A stretch of DNA of 51,283 nucleotides, from assembly GCA_946542925.1 (NCBI GenBank), contig CAMNLA010000004.1, forward strand, positions 1 through 51,283. Reading direction: 5' to 3'. Below are positions 34,701 through 42,487 of the stretch, one piece after another. The first letter of the stretch is position 1; each line of letters starts with the position of its first letter. The DNA is from UBA4363 sp002393965. Lineage in GTDB: Bacteria; Bacteroidota; Bacteroidia; Bacteroidales; Paludibacteraceae. The notes beneath the pieces are model-generated. The model saw nothing but the letters and a program-made list of their open reading frames with translations. It searched no databases and was not told the DNA's origin. The translations under genes and the position numbers were made by a program.

Positions 34701-36804
34701 GGCAACAAAGGAAACGCCGACACCCGTCCCTGCTGTTACGGCAGGATGTGTGGGCGAGGATGGTCGACTCTTGGTGAACATTGTCCCTCCGACAGGCGAC
34801 GGCGTGGTGGAGGCAACATCGTACAACTGGAATTTCTATGAGGTCAATGCAACGAATACATGGGTAAGAGACCTGAATGATAAGGTGGAGTACATTACCG
34901 GACGGCCAGGATCTGTCTATCTGAATGTAGGTGACGGTTTCCCCGTAGTACGTTGTATCGTAGGTGTTCAGAACGGATGCGGAATGGGACCGGAATCAGC
35001 GGAGATGCCCGTGCGTTACCATGCTTTCGAAACTGAATGGCTGGGTGGCGTGGACGATAACTGGAACAATGATTTCAATTGGACTCGGCACGTGCCGGCT
35101 GCTTGCACAAACGTAATTATACGAGACGTGCAGGATACTCTCTCGAGAATGGCTGGCGACGGAGGAGGAAAGATTACTGTGGGTGATCAGTCCAAGGTGG
35201 ACTACGATACGGATGAGGGAGCATATTTCCCGAAAGCAAAGTTCTATCCGAATATTCACACCGAACGTGGCGAAGATGGAGTGTGTCACTATATCACGTT
35301 CCGACCAGGCGGAGGAGTGAAGAATATTCATGCCTTGACTTATGTGCGTGCGTTTGTGCAGACTCAACTGCATCGCGACCAGTGGTACACCATGACTGCA
35401 CCTTTGAAGGATATGTATTCCGGAGACTTTTATTTCAATGGTGCGCCGGAGACGAAGATGCACTGGTATAATGGATATGAACGTAACGGATTCCTCTATG
35501 GCGCATGGGGGAAAGCCTTTACCTCTCTCTCGGAACCTCTTGAGGCTGGGATGGGGTTTGTCACAGCTGTTAGCAGTGATGGGTGGGACTATCCTCGACG
35601 CATCAAACAGACTGAGGATAAACTGATCACGTTCCCTAGAATGAATTCTGATAGTAGCCTTATACGCACGGTATTCCCGTATGATGGTCAGATGACAGGA
35701 CTCGTATTTACGAAGATGCCTCAGGCTCTGAATAAGACGGAGAGAGCATACCGATTCCGTGCCGAAAATGACAATAATGTAATCCCGGCAAGTATCACTC
35801 GTACCGTCTACCCAGGTCTCAATCTGATTGGTAATCCGTTGATGTGCCATCTCAATGTGGCCCGCTTCCTTGATACCAATCGCGATAAGATTCGGTCTTC
35901 ATATATCAAAATGTGGAACGGCCTGACCTATGATACCTACGTCGTACCAGGACGTGTTTGGACGAACGGAAAGGTCGGCACTGCCCTTGTGGCTCCGATG
36001 CAGAGTTTCTTTGTCTATAACCCAACCAATACAGCACAGACGGTGACGTTCGATGTCAATAATCATTTTGTTATGGACGAGTACGGCTACAACGAACTGC
36101 GACACACAACCGATGTCGAACGCCTTTCGGTGACGTTCGACGATGGACAGCAACGGACCTACGCTTTGATTGCCCGTACGGATACGACGTTGAATGTTTA
36201 TGAAGAGAATTATGATGTGTACCGTTTGTTCTCATCCGAGAGTAAGGGAACTGAAGGATATGTCTTGGCGGATGGAATGCGACTGGATGTCTCTCTGTTC
36301 GGTAGCGCACCGTATATTGCACCTCTGGGTTTGAAACGTCCCGAGAATGGCTCGGAGAAAACGGTACATCTGAAGTTTGACGGTGCTGAGAGTTTTCCGG
36401 ATTACGAGGTATTTCTGATTAATGCACGGACAGGAGAGGAACTGAACCTGAAGGAGGAGACTCACTATGACTATATTCCACAAGATAGTATTGATGAGGG
36501 ATCACTGCGCATAGAGTTCCGACAGGAGAACTCTACACCTACTTCGGTGTCGGAAATGGACGGATTGGACGGCATCGTACAGATTTTTAGCCCTGCAAGA
36601 CAGACATTGCGCGTGCTTAGCTCTGATGACAATCCAATTCTCAAGGTGACGGTCTACGATATGAATGGACGAACCCTCTGCGAGGAAGCTTGCTCTACAC
36701 AGACATGGATGAAGGACCTGCACTTGAATCAGTATGTTGAGAAGGTCGTCGTTCGGGCAGTTACTCTCCATGGGGTCATGAGCAGAACTTTGATTATGCA
36801 GTAA
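31762..36804 (+). CDS. very large secreted multidomain protein with T9SS-like C-terminus
   Basis: A 1680-aa exported protein. The signal peptide covers residues about 1-21. A fibronectin III-like domain (about 24-112) begins FYPRNVRLVPISTSAVVVSW. Several beta-sandwich regions of unassigned type follow. PKD/Ig-like segments lie near 870-1090, and FETEWLGGVDDNWNNDFNWT is a motif frequent in Bacteroidetes cell-surface proteins. The region about 1150-1500 (QWYTMTAPLKDM, GLNLIGNPLMCHLNV) resembles the pre-CTD module of such proteins. The last 85 or so residues (VTVYDMNGRTLCEEA to VMSRTLIMQ) look like a T9SS type A sorting domain. It would be exported by the T9SS of which PorT is part, and is probably surface-bound. 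It is followed by a small partner gene after 35 nt. The biological role is unknown. Confidence 0.75.
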   Translation: MKRILYILLLLFSAFVSLGAASFYPRNVRLVPISTSAVVVSWDTPELFPASDYVKYAVDITYSDRSGLLRTDSLSLSQYTDTIFGLNPNELVCVDVSTVWINDDEETVAAKLPNTTCARSMAEAFRIYVKVVDDRTMALLPDASPTWVSQYNTALAHDATISVGATEAVHLTAHTNYAEGSEELRSNDFLRWIVNGEIRQGRSITIEPDASGEDIYVYATFGEVNGADAISPEFHEHVGSRVCNNMIVDVNTSVMLHSDERLYYKTVTGSPQALDLAPLAAARAKLMQHFKVWVDRNGTGDYTEVTDEVIYHPSCAISSTDVSVSFYGDEGDAMLYGAQYRVEYTERIDGEYLCDVYGNPIGSWSCYFMTAPMATRLIRMTDRFENTYLNGDWQIMGSNWSTGENTEVTVEKTFCIVNDGTDDLVINSMTLDDDHYSFVRTIRKHFNASTGTYETHTMTPGGSVTVSSLNSIARSLQNVQVAIPDTVEVTIRATIPFSGANGWTECLWTVWSDDNNSNNPFELTLTAYAGRMQLPFTYKADGPTRFENGIETNFGSVGDVPPCMTIGGRAPVEGVNYFQEYTAYGSEGGCVGNKRPALRIGGTNQTRLELSIPEGIGGMTLQWSANGYRRVRVTDADGNEYVHTEIEKGTECHRTEVVINNCNKTNRVIYVYFEGSDDEMLTTLSGMALTPCDPELKSSACDISDFVVVDASGNEVPGQDVRIYDGLIFVRLPDGQCNPSTLRARIATSPGSTTEPARRSGIVTNTITRHTSELVDETLVDYVRSSYFEYKVTAQNSETQKTYRAYVECPQNTSASCYEDEAGFSIDMAGEDRTLRIVEVENEHCRLPVTGKGSERTIHLLSDEDAPEDGEYEIIGPKMVCIGSTAEYMLKNPPASNKPFYRWMIASTVADNLDENFTIVGGKDTIVNGQAMQVYYGKTLKLKAPSKVGEGELKLRIKMHLDFEDLQCASLTGEARANIQATKETPTPVPAVTAGCVGEDGRLLVNIVPPTGDGVVEATSYNWNFYEVNATNTWVRDLNDKVEYITGRPGSVYLNVGDGFPVVRCIVGVQNGCGMGPESAEMPVRYHAFETEWLGGVDDNWNNDFNWTRHVPAACTNVIIRDVQDTLSRMAGDGGGKITVGDQSKVDYDTDEGAYFPKAKFYPNIHTERGEDGVCHYITFRPGGGVKNIHALTYVRAFVQTQLHRDQWYTMTAPLKDMYSGDFYFNGAPETKMHWYNGYERNGFLYGAWGKAFTSLSEPLEAGMGFVTAVSSDGWDYPRRIKQTEDKLITFPRMNSDSSLIRTVFPYDGQMTGLVFTKMPQALNKTERAYRFRAENDNNVIPASITRTVYPGLNLIGNPLMCHLNVARFLDTNRDKIRSSYIKMWNGLTYDTYVVPGRVWTNGKVGTALVAPMQSFFVYNPTNTAQTVTFDVNNHFVMDEYGYNELRHTTDVERLSVTFDDGQQRTYALIARTDTTLNVYEENYDVYRLFSSESKGTEGYVLADGMRLDVSLFGSAPYIAPLGLKRPENGSEKTVHLKFDGAESFPDYEVFLINARTGEELNLKEETHYDYIPQDSIDEGSLRIEFRQENSTPTSVSEMDGLDGIVQIFSPARQTLRVLSSDDNPILKVTVYDMNGRTLCEEACSTQTWMKDLHLNQYVEKVVVRAVTLHGVMSRTLIMQ

Positions 36805-36839
36805 TGGAAATAGAAAGTGAAAAACTATAAACAGAACGG

Positions 36840-37475
36840 ATGAGAATCTGGCAGTACATAGCATGGACGGTAGCGCTCTTGGTTATTTCTCCGTTTGTCA
36901 ATGCCGTGGACTTTCCTGTGTCGGGACTGCAGTTTGAGGACGAATTGGAACTGGGATGGGAGATGGATTATCTCACCGAACGATCCGATGCCGACAATGA
37001 CGGACTCTCCGAGGACGATAATACGGTCGTATTGCTGGGGCAGCAGGTGGAGAGCCCAGCGATCACCGATCCGGGGTCCTACGACCCCGACTTCGTGGAT
37101 CTCTATCCTGGTTATGGCTATTCACTGCTTTGGGATGATGGAAGGTACTATCGTGCCGATGACACACTCTATGTGGAAGTGGACGGCGTACGTACGTATG
37201 CCTACCTTAGTACCTATGGTATCGATGAAGAAAAAGGGACAATCATGGCTCCTCCTGGCTACTATCTGATCGTAGATAAAGATCGTAAAATTATGGGACA
37301 ACCTGTAGTTCACTATGATGGCACATCCTACAACTTGGGTATGGCTCGGCAGTACGTAAGGGCTCCGCTTGATAATGGTGAACCATTTCTGCTACTGCTG
37401 CCACTCTTCTACCTGCTTTGGAAAAGGAGGGAACGAAGGCTGTGTGAGGAATCTGATATAGATTCTGTTTCGTGA
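36840..37475 (+). CDS. small exported protein with Ca-loop and C-terminal sorting-type tail
   Basis: A 211-aa protein with a signal peptide (residues about 1-22, ending VNA). The acidic loop DADNDGLSEDDN (50-61) has the spacing of calcium-binding thrombospondin-3/dockerin-like loops. The C-terminus has a Pro-Leu-Asp-x-Gly-type motif (PLDNG, 176-180), a hydrophobic helix (FLLLLPLFYLLW) and an Arg/Lys cluster (KRRERR, 195-200). Motif, helix, basic cluster is the pattern of short bacterial C-terminal sorting signals, including one with a P-I-D motif in Bacteroidetes. It follows the 1680-aa gene by 35 nt and is the last gene of the block. A role as an anchor or partner for the two large proteins is inference. 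Confidence 0.68.
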   Translation: MRIWQYIAWTVALLVISPFVNAVDFPVSGLQFEDELELGWEMDYLTERSDADNDGLSEDDNTVVLLGQQVESPAITDPGSYDPDFVDLYPGYGYSLLWDDGRYYRADDTLYVEVDGVRTYAYLSTYGIDEEKGTIMAPPGYYLIVDKDRKIMGQPVVHYDGTSYNLGMARQYVRAPLDNGEPFLLLLPLFYLLWKRRERRLCEESDIDSVS

Positions 37476-37677
37476 AATTTAAACACAAAACAGAAACATT
37501 GGATTTCCAAATCCGCCTTCTACAATACTTTATAAGAATAGTTATTGAGTCATTAAACCCGTAGAATGGTCATAAGTTACTTTTTGTGTTTCTTTATATG
37601 CCGATGCAGTCGCCGACTCTAATATAACTGGCTGCTGTTGTCTCTGTGTCGGCTTCCCATGTTCCTTGCCGACCCAA
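37476..37677. other. gap after the secreted-protein block
   Basis: An exact 10-bp inverted repeat, AAACACAAAA (37481-37490) and TTTTGTGTTT (37582-37591), spans about 90 nt. Further on, GTCGGC and GCCGAC flank a loop just before the T-rich end of the convergent glycosyltransferase gene. The second could be a weak terminator. No gene is seen. Confidence 0.4.
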
Positions 37678-38673
37678 TCATTTTTTTAGAGATGAAAAAA
37701 GATGATGAAGCTTTCTGATAGCAGAACTTGTTAAGATACTCATCCGACGTCTAACGGCAAAAATAATCATTTCCCATAAGGGCATGATGCTTCTCATCTC
37801 TTTATAAATACTGTCATAGAACACGCGATCTTTACAGTGAAGCACATGAGCTTCGTGACGCACTCGGCGGTACTTGTGATAAGTATCATACCGCAATTCC
37901 CTCAGCGTTGGTTTGCTAAATTTAACCATCATTAATCTGTAAATCCTGCAAGCAGCAAAAACGCTGTCGGATAGCCAGGGAGAGAATGTTCCTGTAGTCG
38001 TAGATATATGACTTAAACTAAATGGATTCAACTGATAAAGATAGACCATATAATCAGTCACGGCAATGCTGCCTGTAGCACATAAAAAATATTGAGCTGT
38101 AAATAGGTGGTCTTCACAAACCTTGATCGACGTATCAAATCGTAGATGATTCTCTTCTATAATACTTCGACGAAACATCTTATTCCAAAGCGTGAGTCCA
38201 CCCTTCGTAAATGTAGCACGAAGAAAATTATCGGGATCTGCAATATGCGGAAACGAGCAAACTTCTCCATCGCAATTGTAAAATGTTCCAACAGCAACAT
38301 CTGTTCCTTTATTCATCAGTTTAGCCAACTTGCTGAGAGACTGAGGCATGAGGCTGTCGTCGCTGTCGACAAAGAATATGAAGTCACCTTCGGCCGCATC
38401 GAGACCTGCATTGCGCGCACTGCTGACACCACCATTTTCTTTTTCAATCAATCGATATTTTCTGTGAGCAGATGAGACCTCGCCACTGCAAAATTGCTTC
38501 AATACATCCAATGTGTCATCAATAGAACCATCGTTGACAAAAATTACTTCAAAGTTTTCGTAATCCTGCTTTTTTATACTATCGAACAATGGCTGAATCA
38601 GTCTTCCTACATTAAAGCATGGAACGATAACAGAAATTTTTTTTGACTCATTTTTCCTGACGTTGCTATTCAT
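37678..38673 (-). CDS. family 2 glycosyltransferase
   Basis: This 331-aa enzyme would transfer a sugar from a nucleotide-sugar donor to a surface glycan or lipid acceptor. The GT-A fold starts at KKISVIVPCFN, VIFVNDGSIDDTLDV binds nucleotide, NGGVSSARNAGLDAAEGDFIFF is the conserved helix, and VDSDDS is the metal-binding DxD. The C-terminal third (about 220-331) has no strong match and may contact the acceptor. The frame stays open to a GTG at 38838, but that extension does not resemble the family, so I take ATG 38673 (MNSNVRKNES). It converges with the secreted-protein block and is separated from murA by a decayed stretch. Confidence 0.85.
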   Translation of the reverse strand: MNSNVRKNESKKISVIVPCFNVGRLIQPLFDSIKKQDYENFEVIFVNDGSIDDTLDVLKQFCSGEVSSAHRKYRLIEKENGGVSSARNAGLDAAEGDFIFFVDSDDSLMPQSLSKLAKLMNKGTDVAVGTFYNCDGEVCSFPHIADPDNFLRATFTKGGLTLWNKMFRRSIIEENHLRFDTSIKVCEDHLFTAQYFLCATGSIAVTDYMVYLYQLNPFSLSHISTTTGTFSPWLSDSVFAACRIYRLMMVKFSKPTLRELRYDTYHKYRRVRHEAHVLHCKDRVFYDSIYKEMRSIMPLWEMIIFAVRRRMSILTSSAIRKLHHLFSSLKK

Positions 38674-39554
38674 AGGTCTAATATCTTTACTGCCAAGCAG
38701 ACTCCCTATGAATGGTTTTGTTTCTTGAAAAAGAGATTTACTATATAAAATGAAGACGTGGGAATCTACTTTTGCTCGTCCCACGTTCTGAGGCTCTGGC
38801 ATCGCCTGTTTATCGAAACGAGCAACGCCGAAACCCACGCCGATATGTAAATATCCACCACCAATTGCCTCGTGTCCCCCAGAGAGGACTTTAGCAATGA
38901 TGGTATAGGAATACTACATACACATGGGCGCCATTGTTGCTTTTATGTTTGATAAACGTTTTTTTAGGAACTGCCAGATTCCAGAACGTCAAACACAAAG
39001 CGTCAAAGTACGCCTTTATATATTAAATAGACACTCATCCATCTACCTCCACTTCTTGGCTTCAGTATTGTTCTGAGTGCAATCACAAAAGTAAGAAAAA
39101 AACGAGTAAGTAACGATAAAAATAATTCGGAATGAAATTGAGAATCAAACCGCTATTGATGAAATAATTCCACTCAAACAGGAACTCGTCAAATTAGGAT
39201 GTCTTCTGAGGTATGGTTAGGCTGTTTCTCTTGACGGAATTCAAATCCAGCGTGTAGAATTTGCTTCTATGTTCCACTGTCTTACGATAGCAGTGGTTTC
39301 TTCAAACATTCCGTTCAATTGTATTACATTGATATTGAGTGTGATATTAAATAATCCCCAAAGACTGGAACTGATGCTTGTGGCTAAAAAAACAATGGAC
39401 GGAAGCCGTTGCATCCTATATCATCTCTGAACTATTCATGCGAAGGCTTATGTTTGAAGCAACAGAAGCGATTGTAAAGGTGAACAATAAATGATAGGGG
39501 GGAAGAGTCAAATATTCATCTCTCCCTTCTCTCATAGGATGAAACGAGTATGGA
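38674..39554. other. decayed, gene-poor stretch
   Basis: This 881-bp, AT-rich region has no intact gene. Two plus-strand fragments read like protein remains. One, about 39110-39220, contains NEIENQTAIDEIIPLKQE and stops at TAG 39218-39220. The other, about 39380-39493, ends in FEATEAIVKVNNK before a stop. The first faintly resembles the NEI-TAI-E-L-L region of ISAs1-type transposases. Also present is an inverted repeat ACGTGGGA / TCCCACGT between about 38756 and 38795. Confidence 0.45.
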
Positions 39555-40865
39555 TCAGTCAATACGTTGTATGTGAGCTCCGAGTGCCCGCAGACGATGG
39601 TCAATATGCTCGTATCCTCGATCTATTTGTCCGATGTTCTCAATCGTGCTGATACCTTCAGCGGAGAGGGCAGCAATGAGAAGGGCAATGCCGGCACGTA
39701 TGTCAGGTGATGAGAGACGTGCACCTCGCAGATGGAACTGTTCGCCAAGTCCGATAACTGTCGCACGGTGTGGATCGCAGAGGATAATCTGTGCACCCAT
39801 GTCAATGAGCTTATCTACGAAGAAAAGACGACTCTCGAACATTTTCTGATGAATCAGAACGGAACCCTTTGCTTTGGTTGCAACGACTAAGAGTACACTG
39901 AGAAGGTCTGGCGTTAGACCTGGCCATGGAGCGTCTGCAAGGGTGAGAATGGATCCGTCCATGTACGATTCTATAGTGTAGCTTTCCTGTGCCGGAATGA
40001 GCAGGTCATCGTCTTCGTGCTGTATCTGAATGCCAAGACGGCGGAAAGCCTGTGGAATGATGCCGAGGTGCTGCACTCCCGCATTGCGTATGCGAAGCTT
40101 CGATCCCGTCATGGCTGCAAGACCGATGAACGAGCCGACTTCAATCATGTCAGGCAGGATTCTGTGCTCGCTACATCCGTGCAGGGATGTGACTCCTTCT
40201 ATGGTGAGTAGGTTGGAACCAATACCGGATATTCGTGCGCCCATGTTGTTGAGTAGCTTGCAGAGCTGTTGTATATACGGTTCACAAGCAGCATTGTAGA
40301 TGGTGGTGGTGCCCCGGGCAAGTACGGCGGTCATAAGGATATTGGCAGTACCGGTCACCGAGGCTTCGTCAAGGAGCATGTAGCACCCCTGGAGCTGCTC
40401 CGCATGAATCTCATAGCGTTGCTGCTCCGCATTGTAACTATAATCGGCTCCTAGGCGTCCGATTCCTTCGAAGTGAGTGTCAAGCCTGCGACGACCTATC
40501 TTGTCTCCTCCTGGTTTAGGCACAACGGCTCTTCCAAAACGTGCAACAAGAGGTCCGGCCAGCATGACGGAACCGCGCAACGAGGCACACCGGCGGAAGA
40601 AGTCTTCTGTGTCAAGGTAGTTTAGGTCAATATGTGCAGCTTTGAAGGTGACGCTACCTACCGATGATCGTGTGATGCTGACTCCGAGAGCTTCAAGGAG
40701 ATCAATAAGGTTATTGACGTCAAGAATGTCGGGAAGGTTGGTGAGGGTCACGGGTTCTGATGTAAGCAACGTGGCACAGATGACTTGTAATGCCTCGTTC
40801 TTGGCACCCTGAGCAGTGATTTCTCCACTTAGACGATGACCTCCTTCAATCTGGAATGCTGGCAT
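39555..40865 (-). CDS. murA: UDP-N-acetylglucosamine 1-carboxyvinyltransferase
   Basis: This is the first committed enzyme of peptidoglycan synthesis. It transfers enolpyruvate from PEP to UDP-GlcNAc. The 436-aa product has the catalytic Lys in GAKNEAL (K22), and Arg residues of the PEP site in PGGDKIGRRRLDTHF (119-133). The residue normally Cys115, which fosfomycin alkylates, is Asp here (D121), as in other naturally fosfomycin-insensitive MurA enzymes. It follows DUF4290 by 60 nt, and tsaB lies before that, so the three appear to be one operon. Confidence 0.96.
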   Translation of the reverse strand: MPAFQIEGGHRLSGEITAQGAKNEALQVICATLLTSEPVTLTNLPDILDVNNLIDLLEALGVSITRSSVGSVTFKAAHIDLNYLDTEDFFRRCASLRGSVMLAGPLVARFGRAVVPKPGGDKIGRRRLDTHFEGIGRLGADYSYNAEQQRYEIHAEQLQGCYMLLDEASVTGTANILMTAVLARGTTTIYNAACEPYIQQLCKLLNNMGARISGIGSNLLTIEGVTSLHGCSEHRILPDMIEVGSFIGLAAMTGSKLRIRNAGVQHLGIIPQAFRRLGIQIQHEDDDLLIPAQESYTIESYMDGSILTLADAPWPGLTPDLLSVLLVVATKAKGSVLIHQKMFESRLFFVDKLIDMGAQIILCDPHRATVIGLGEQFHLRGARLSSPDIRAGIALLIAALSAEGISTIENIGQIDRGYEHIDHRLRALGAHIQRID

Positions 40866-40925
40866 GGTTGGACCTTTTTTTGGAAATAGTGGTTTTCAAC
40901 AGAAAGTTAACTATTTATTGCGGAG

Positions 40926-41678
40926 TTATTGCCTTTTGCGGCGACGGGTTCTGGATGAGGACGCAAGATGCTGTCGGGCAGGTTTAGCTAAGAGCTCGCG
41001 TGTCTCTATCAAATGCGTAGTCGAAGGGTCAAGGATGAGCTTACCGTCGGATTGTTCGCGTAGGTCGTTGAGAATGGTCTCATCACTGACCGTGTCTTTG
41101 TTCCAGGAAACATAGGAACGCTTCATCTGATTGGCGGTGGCGAGAACGAAGGCGTTTTTCTCTGGGCCTTCTGCCATGGTAATGGCATACGAAATCATTT
41201 CTTCTATAATCCGCCCATAGTGACGGCGAAAGTGTGAGGAAGTATTGTATGGGATGGGATGAGGGCTCTCGGAAAGTTCTTCAGGTCGAATCACTTCATA
41301 TGGCCATTCAATGTCCAGTTTGAAGTCGGACATGATGGCGAGATGATCCCATGGCTTATGACGGAATTCTGGCTGACGGAGGTGAGGAAAGAGATTTTCC
41401 ATTGTGCTGATGATGGATCGGGCACAACGGGTGCGGTCCGTACGGTTTTCAATGGTCAGACAATGATCTACCATGCGTTGTATATTACGCCCATATTCAG
41501 GCAGGACAAGGTCGGTCTGTTTCTGATAGTCCATAAGACGTGTGTCGTATTTTATAGGTTTACTTTCATTAGTCCTTTTGCCGGGCGGAGGTGGAAGTAT
41601 CGTATCTTGTTTTACCAGGCTGTTTATATAGGGTGTGTCGTGGTGGACGGGTATTGGCAGCGGAGAGAAGTCATTCAT
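40926..41678 (-). CDS. DUF4290 family protein
   Basis: A 250-aa, mostly helical cytosolic protein of DUF4290, a Bacteroidetes family commonly next to murA. Conserved parts are LVLPEYGRNIQRMVDHCLTI and HKPWDHLAIMSDFKLDIEWP. The first 45 residues, up to YDTRLMDYQKQ, look like a variable extension. The C-terminus is basic (SSRTRRRKRQ). Its ATG overlaps the tsaB stop (ATGA), so translation is coupled. Function unknown; the link to cell-wall synthesis is by gene context only. Confidence 0.88.
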   Translation of the reverse strand: MNDFSPLPIPVHHDTPYINSLVKQDTILPPPPGKRTNESKPIKYDTRLMDYQKQTDLVLPEYGRNIQRMVDHCLTIENRTDRTRCARSIISTMENLFPHLRQPEFRHKPWDHLAIMSDFKLDIEWPYEVIRPEELSESPHPIPYNTSSHFRRHYGRIIEEMISYAITMAEGPEKNAFVLATANQMKRSYVSWNKDTVSDETILNDLREQSDGKLILDPSTTHLIETRELLAKPARQHLASSSRTRRRKRQ

Positions 41679-42379
41679 CTCTCGGACTGGCCGAGGACTT
41701 TATTGCGGGGACGCGAGGCAACGAAGTCTTTTAGGTAGTGCGGCTCGAAGTAGGCAATGTCCACATTCTGTTTCTCTTCCCATCGTTTCTGTGCTGGCAC
41801 ACACATATTGCGTGCTTCGGTATCGATGTCGTCCAAAAACATGGCATGGGACGACGTGAACACTCTTTTGCATTTCTCTGCACCACTGCCGAAAAAGCAG
41901 ACGAAACTGGATGCGAGCGTGTCTTCAAAGGAATGTTCGTCTATGACAACGGCCGCAAGTGGAGAGTGAATCTGTAGTTGTTTGTCGTACATTGCCGTAT
42001 AGACTTCCATTCGACGTGCGTCAATCATGGGGCATAACAGGGCGTTTGTATCAGCGATGCGTGGGAGTGCCGTAAATGCAAGCAACTCAAGGGTGCTGAT
42101 TGTCAGAAGAGGAATGTCAAGGGCATAACACAAACCCTTGGCTGCCGATACTCCGATACGTAACCCCGTGTACGAACCGGGACCGGCACTGACCGCAACA
42201 GCATCAAGCCGAAGTCCAAGACTCTTTGCTTGGTCAAGAGCGTCTTGAATGAATGGATGCAGAAGACGTGAATGTGCCTGTCCACAAGAGTCCGATTTCT
42301 CGAATACCATTGTTCCGTCTGTGCTCAATGCTACGGAACATGTCCGCCCGGAGGTCTCAATGCATAGTATGGTCGTCAT
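41675..42379 (-). CDS. tsaB: tRNA threonylcarbamoyladenosine biosynthesis protein TsaB
   Basis: TsaB pairs with TsaD and TsaE to make t6A37 on ANN-decoding tRNAs. The 234-aa product begins ILCIETSGRTCSVALS, the ASKHA phosphate-binding strand, and has DAVAVSAGPGSYTGLRIGVS near residues 65-85, the family hallmark. The open frame extends to 42418, but MTTILCIETSG at 42379 is the natural start. A TACTTTTG box ends 8 nt before this ATG, suggesting a nearly leaderless mRNA. It overlaps DUF4290 by 4 nt. Confidence 0.94.
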   Translation of the reverse strand: MTTILCIETSGRTCSVALSTDGTMVFEKSDSCGQAHSRLLHPFIQDALDQAKSLGLRLDAVAVSAGPGSYTGLRIGVSAAKGLCYALDIPLLTISTLELLAFTALPRIADTNALLCPMIDARRMEVYTAMYDKQLQIHSPLAAVVIDEHSFEDTLASSFVCFFGSGAEKCKRVFTSSHAMFLDDIDTEARNMCVPAQKRWEEKQNVDIAYFEPHYLKDFVASRPRNKVLGQSER

Positions 42380-42387
42380 GATGAGGA

Positions 42388-42395
42388 CAAAAGTA
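42388..42395 (-). promoter_or_regulatory. tsaB -7 box
   Basis: Minus-strand TACTTTTG, 8 nt before the tsaB ATG. TTGG at 42418-42415 provides a possible -33 at about 19-20 nt. Confidence 0.6.
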
Positions 42396-42428
42396 AGGAT
42401 TAAAGTCCGAGATGCCAATATTTATCGC

Positions 42429-42436
42429 TAAATTTG
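42429..42436 (+). promoter_or_regulatory. yicC -7 box
   Basis: TAAATTTG, 51 nt before the yicC ATG at 42488. It is back to back with the tsaB promoter. Confidence 0.55.
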
Positions 42437-42487
42437 CGACTGCTTTTTTCCTCTCCAAGTATAAAACGTCATATAAAACACTCATCC

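Noticed and set aside
34996..35850. 284-codon minus-strand frame inside the 1680-aa gene
   Set aside because: No ribosome-binding site or domain, and the sense frame continues through with surface-protein motifs.
39269..39430. 53-codon plus-strand frame
   Set aside because: It has no ribosome-binding site or homology I can see, and it overlaps a different frame with a more protein-like fragment.
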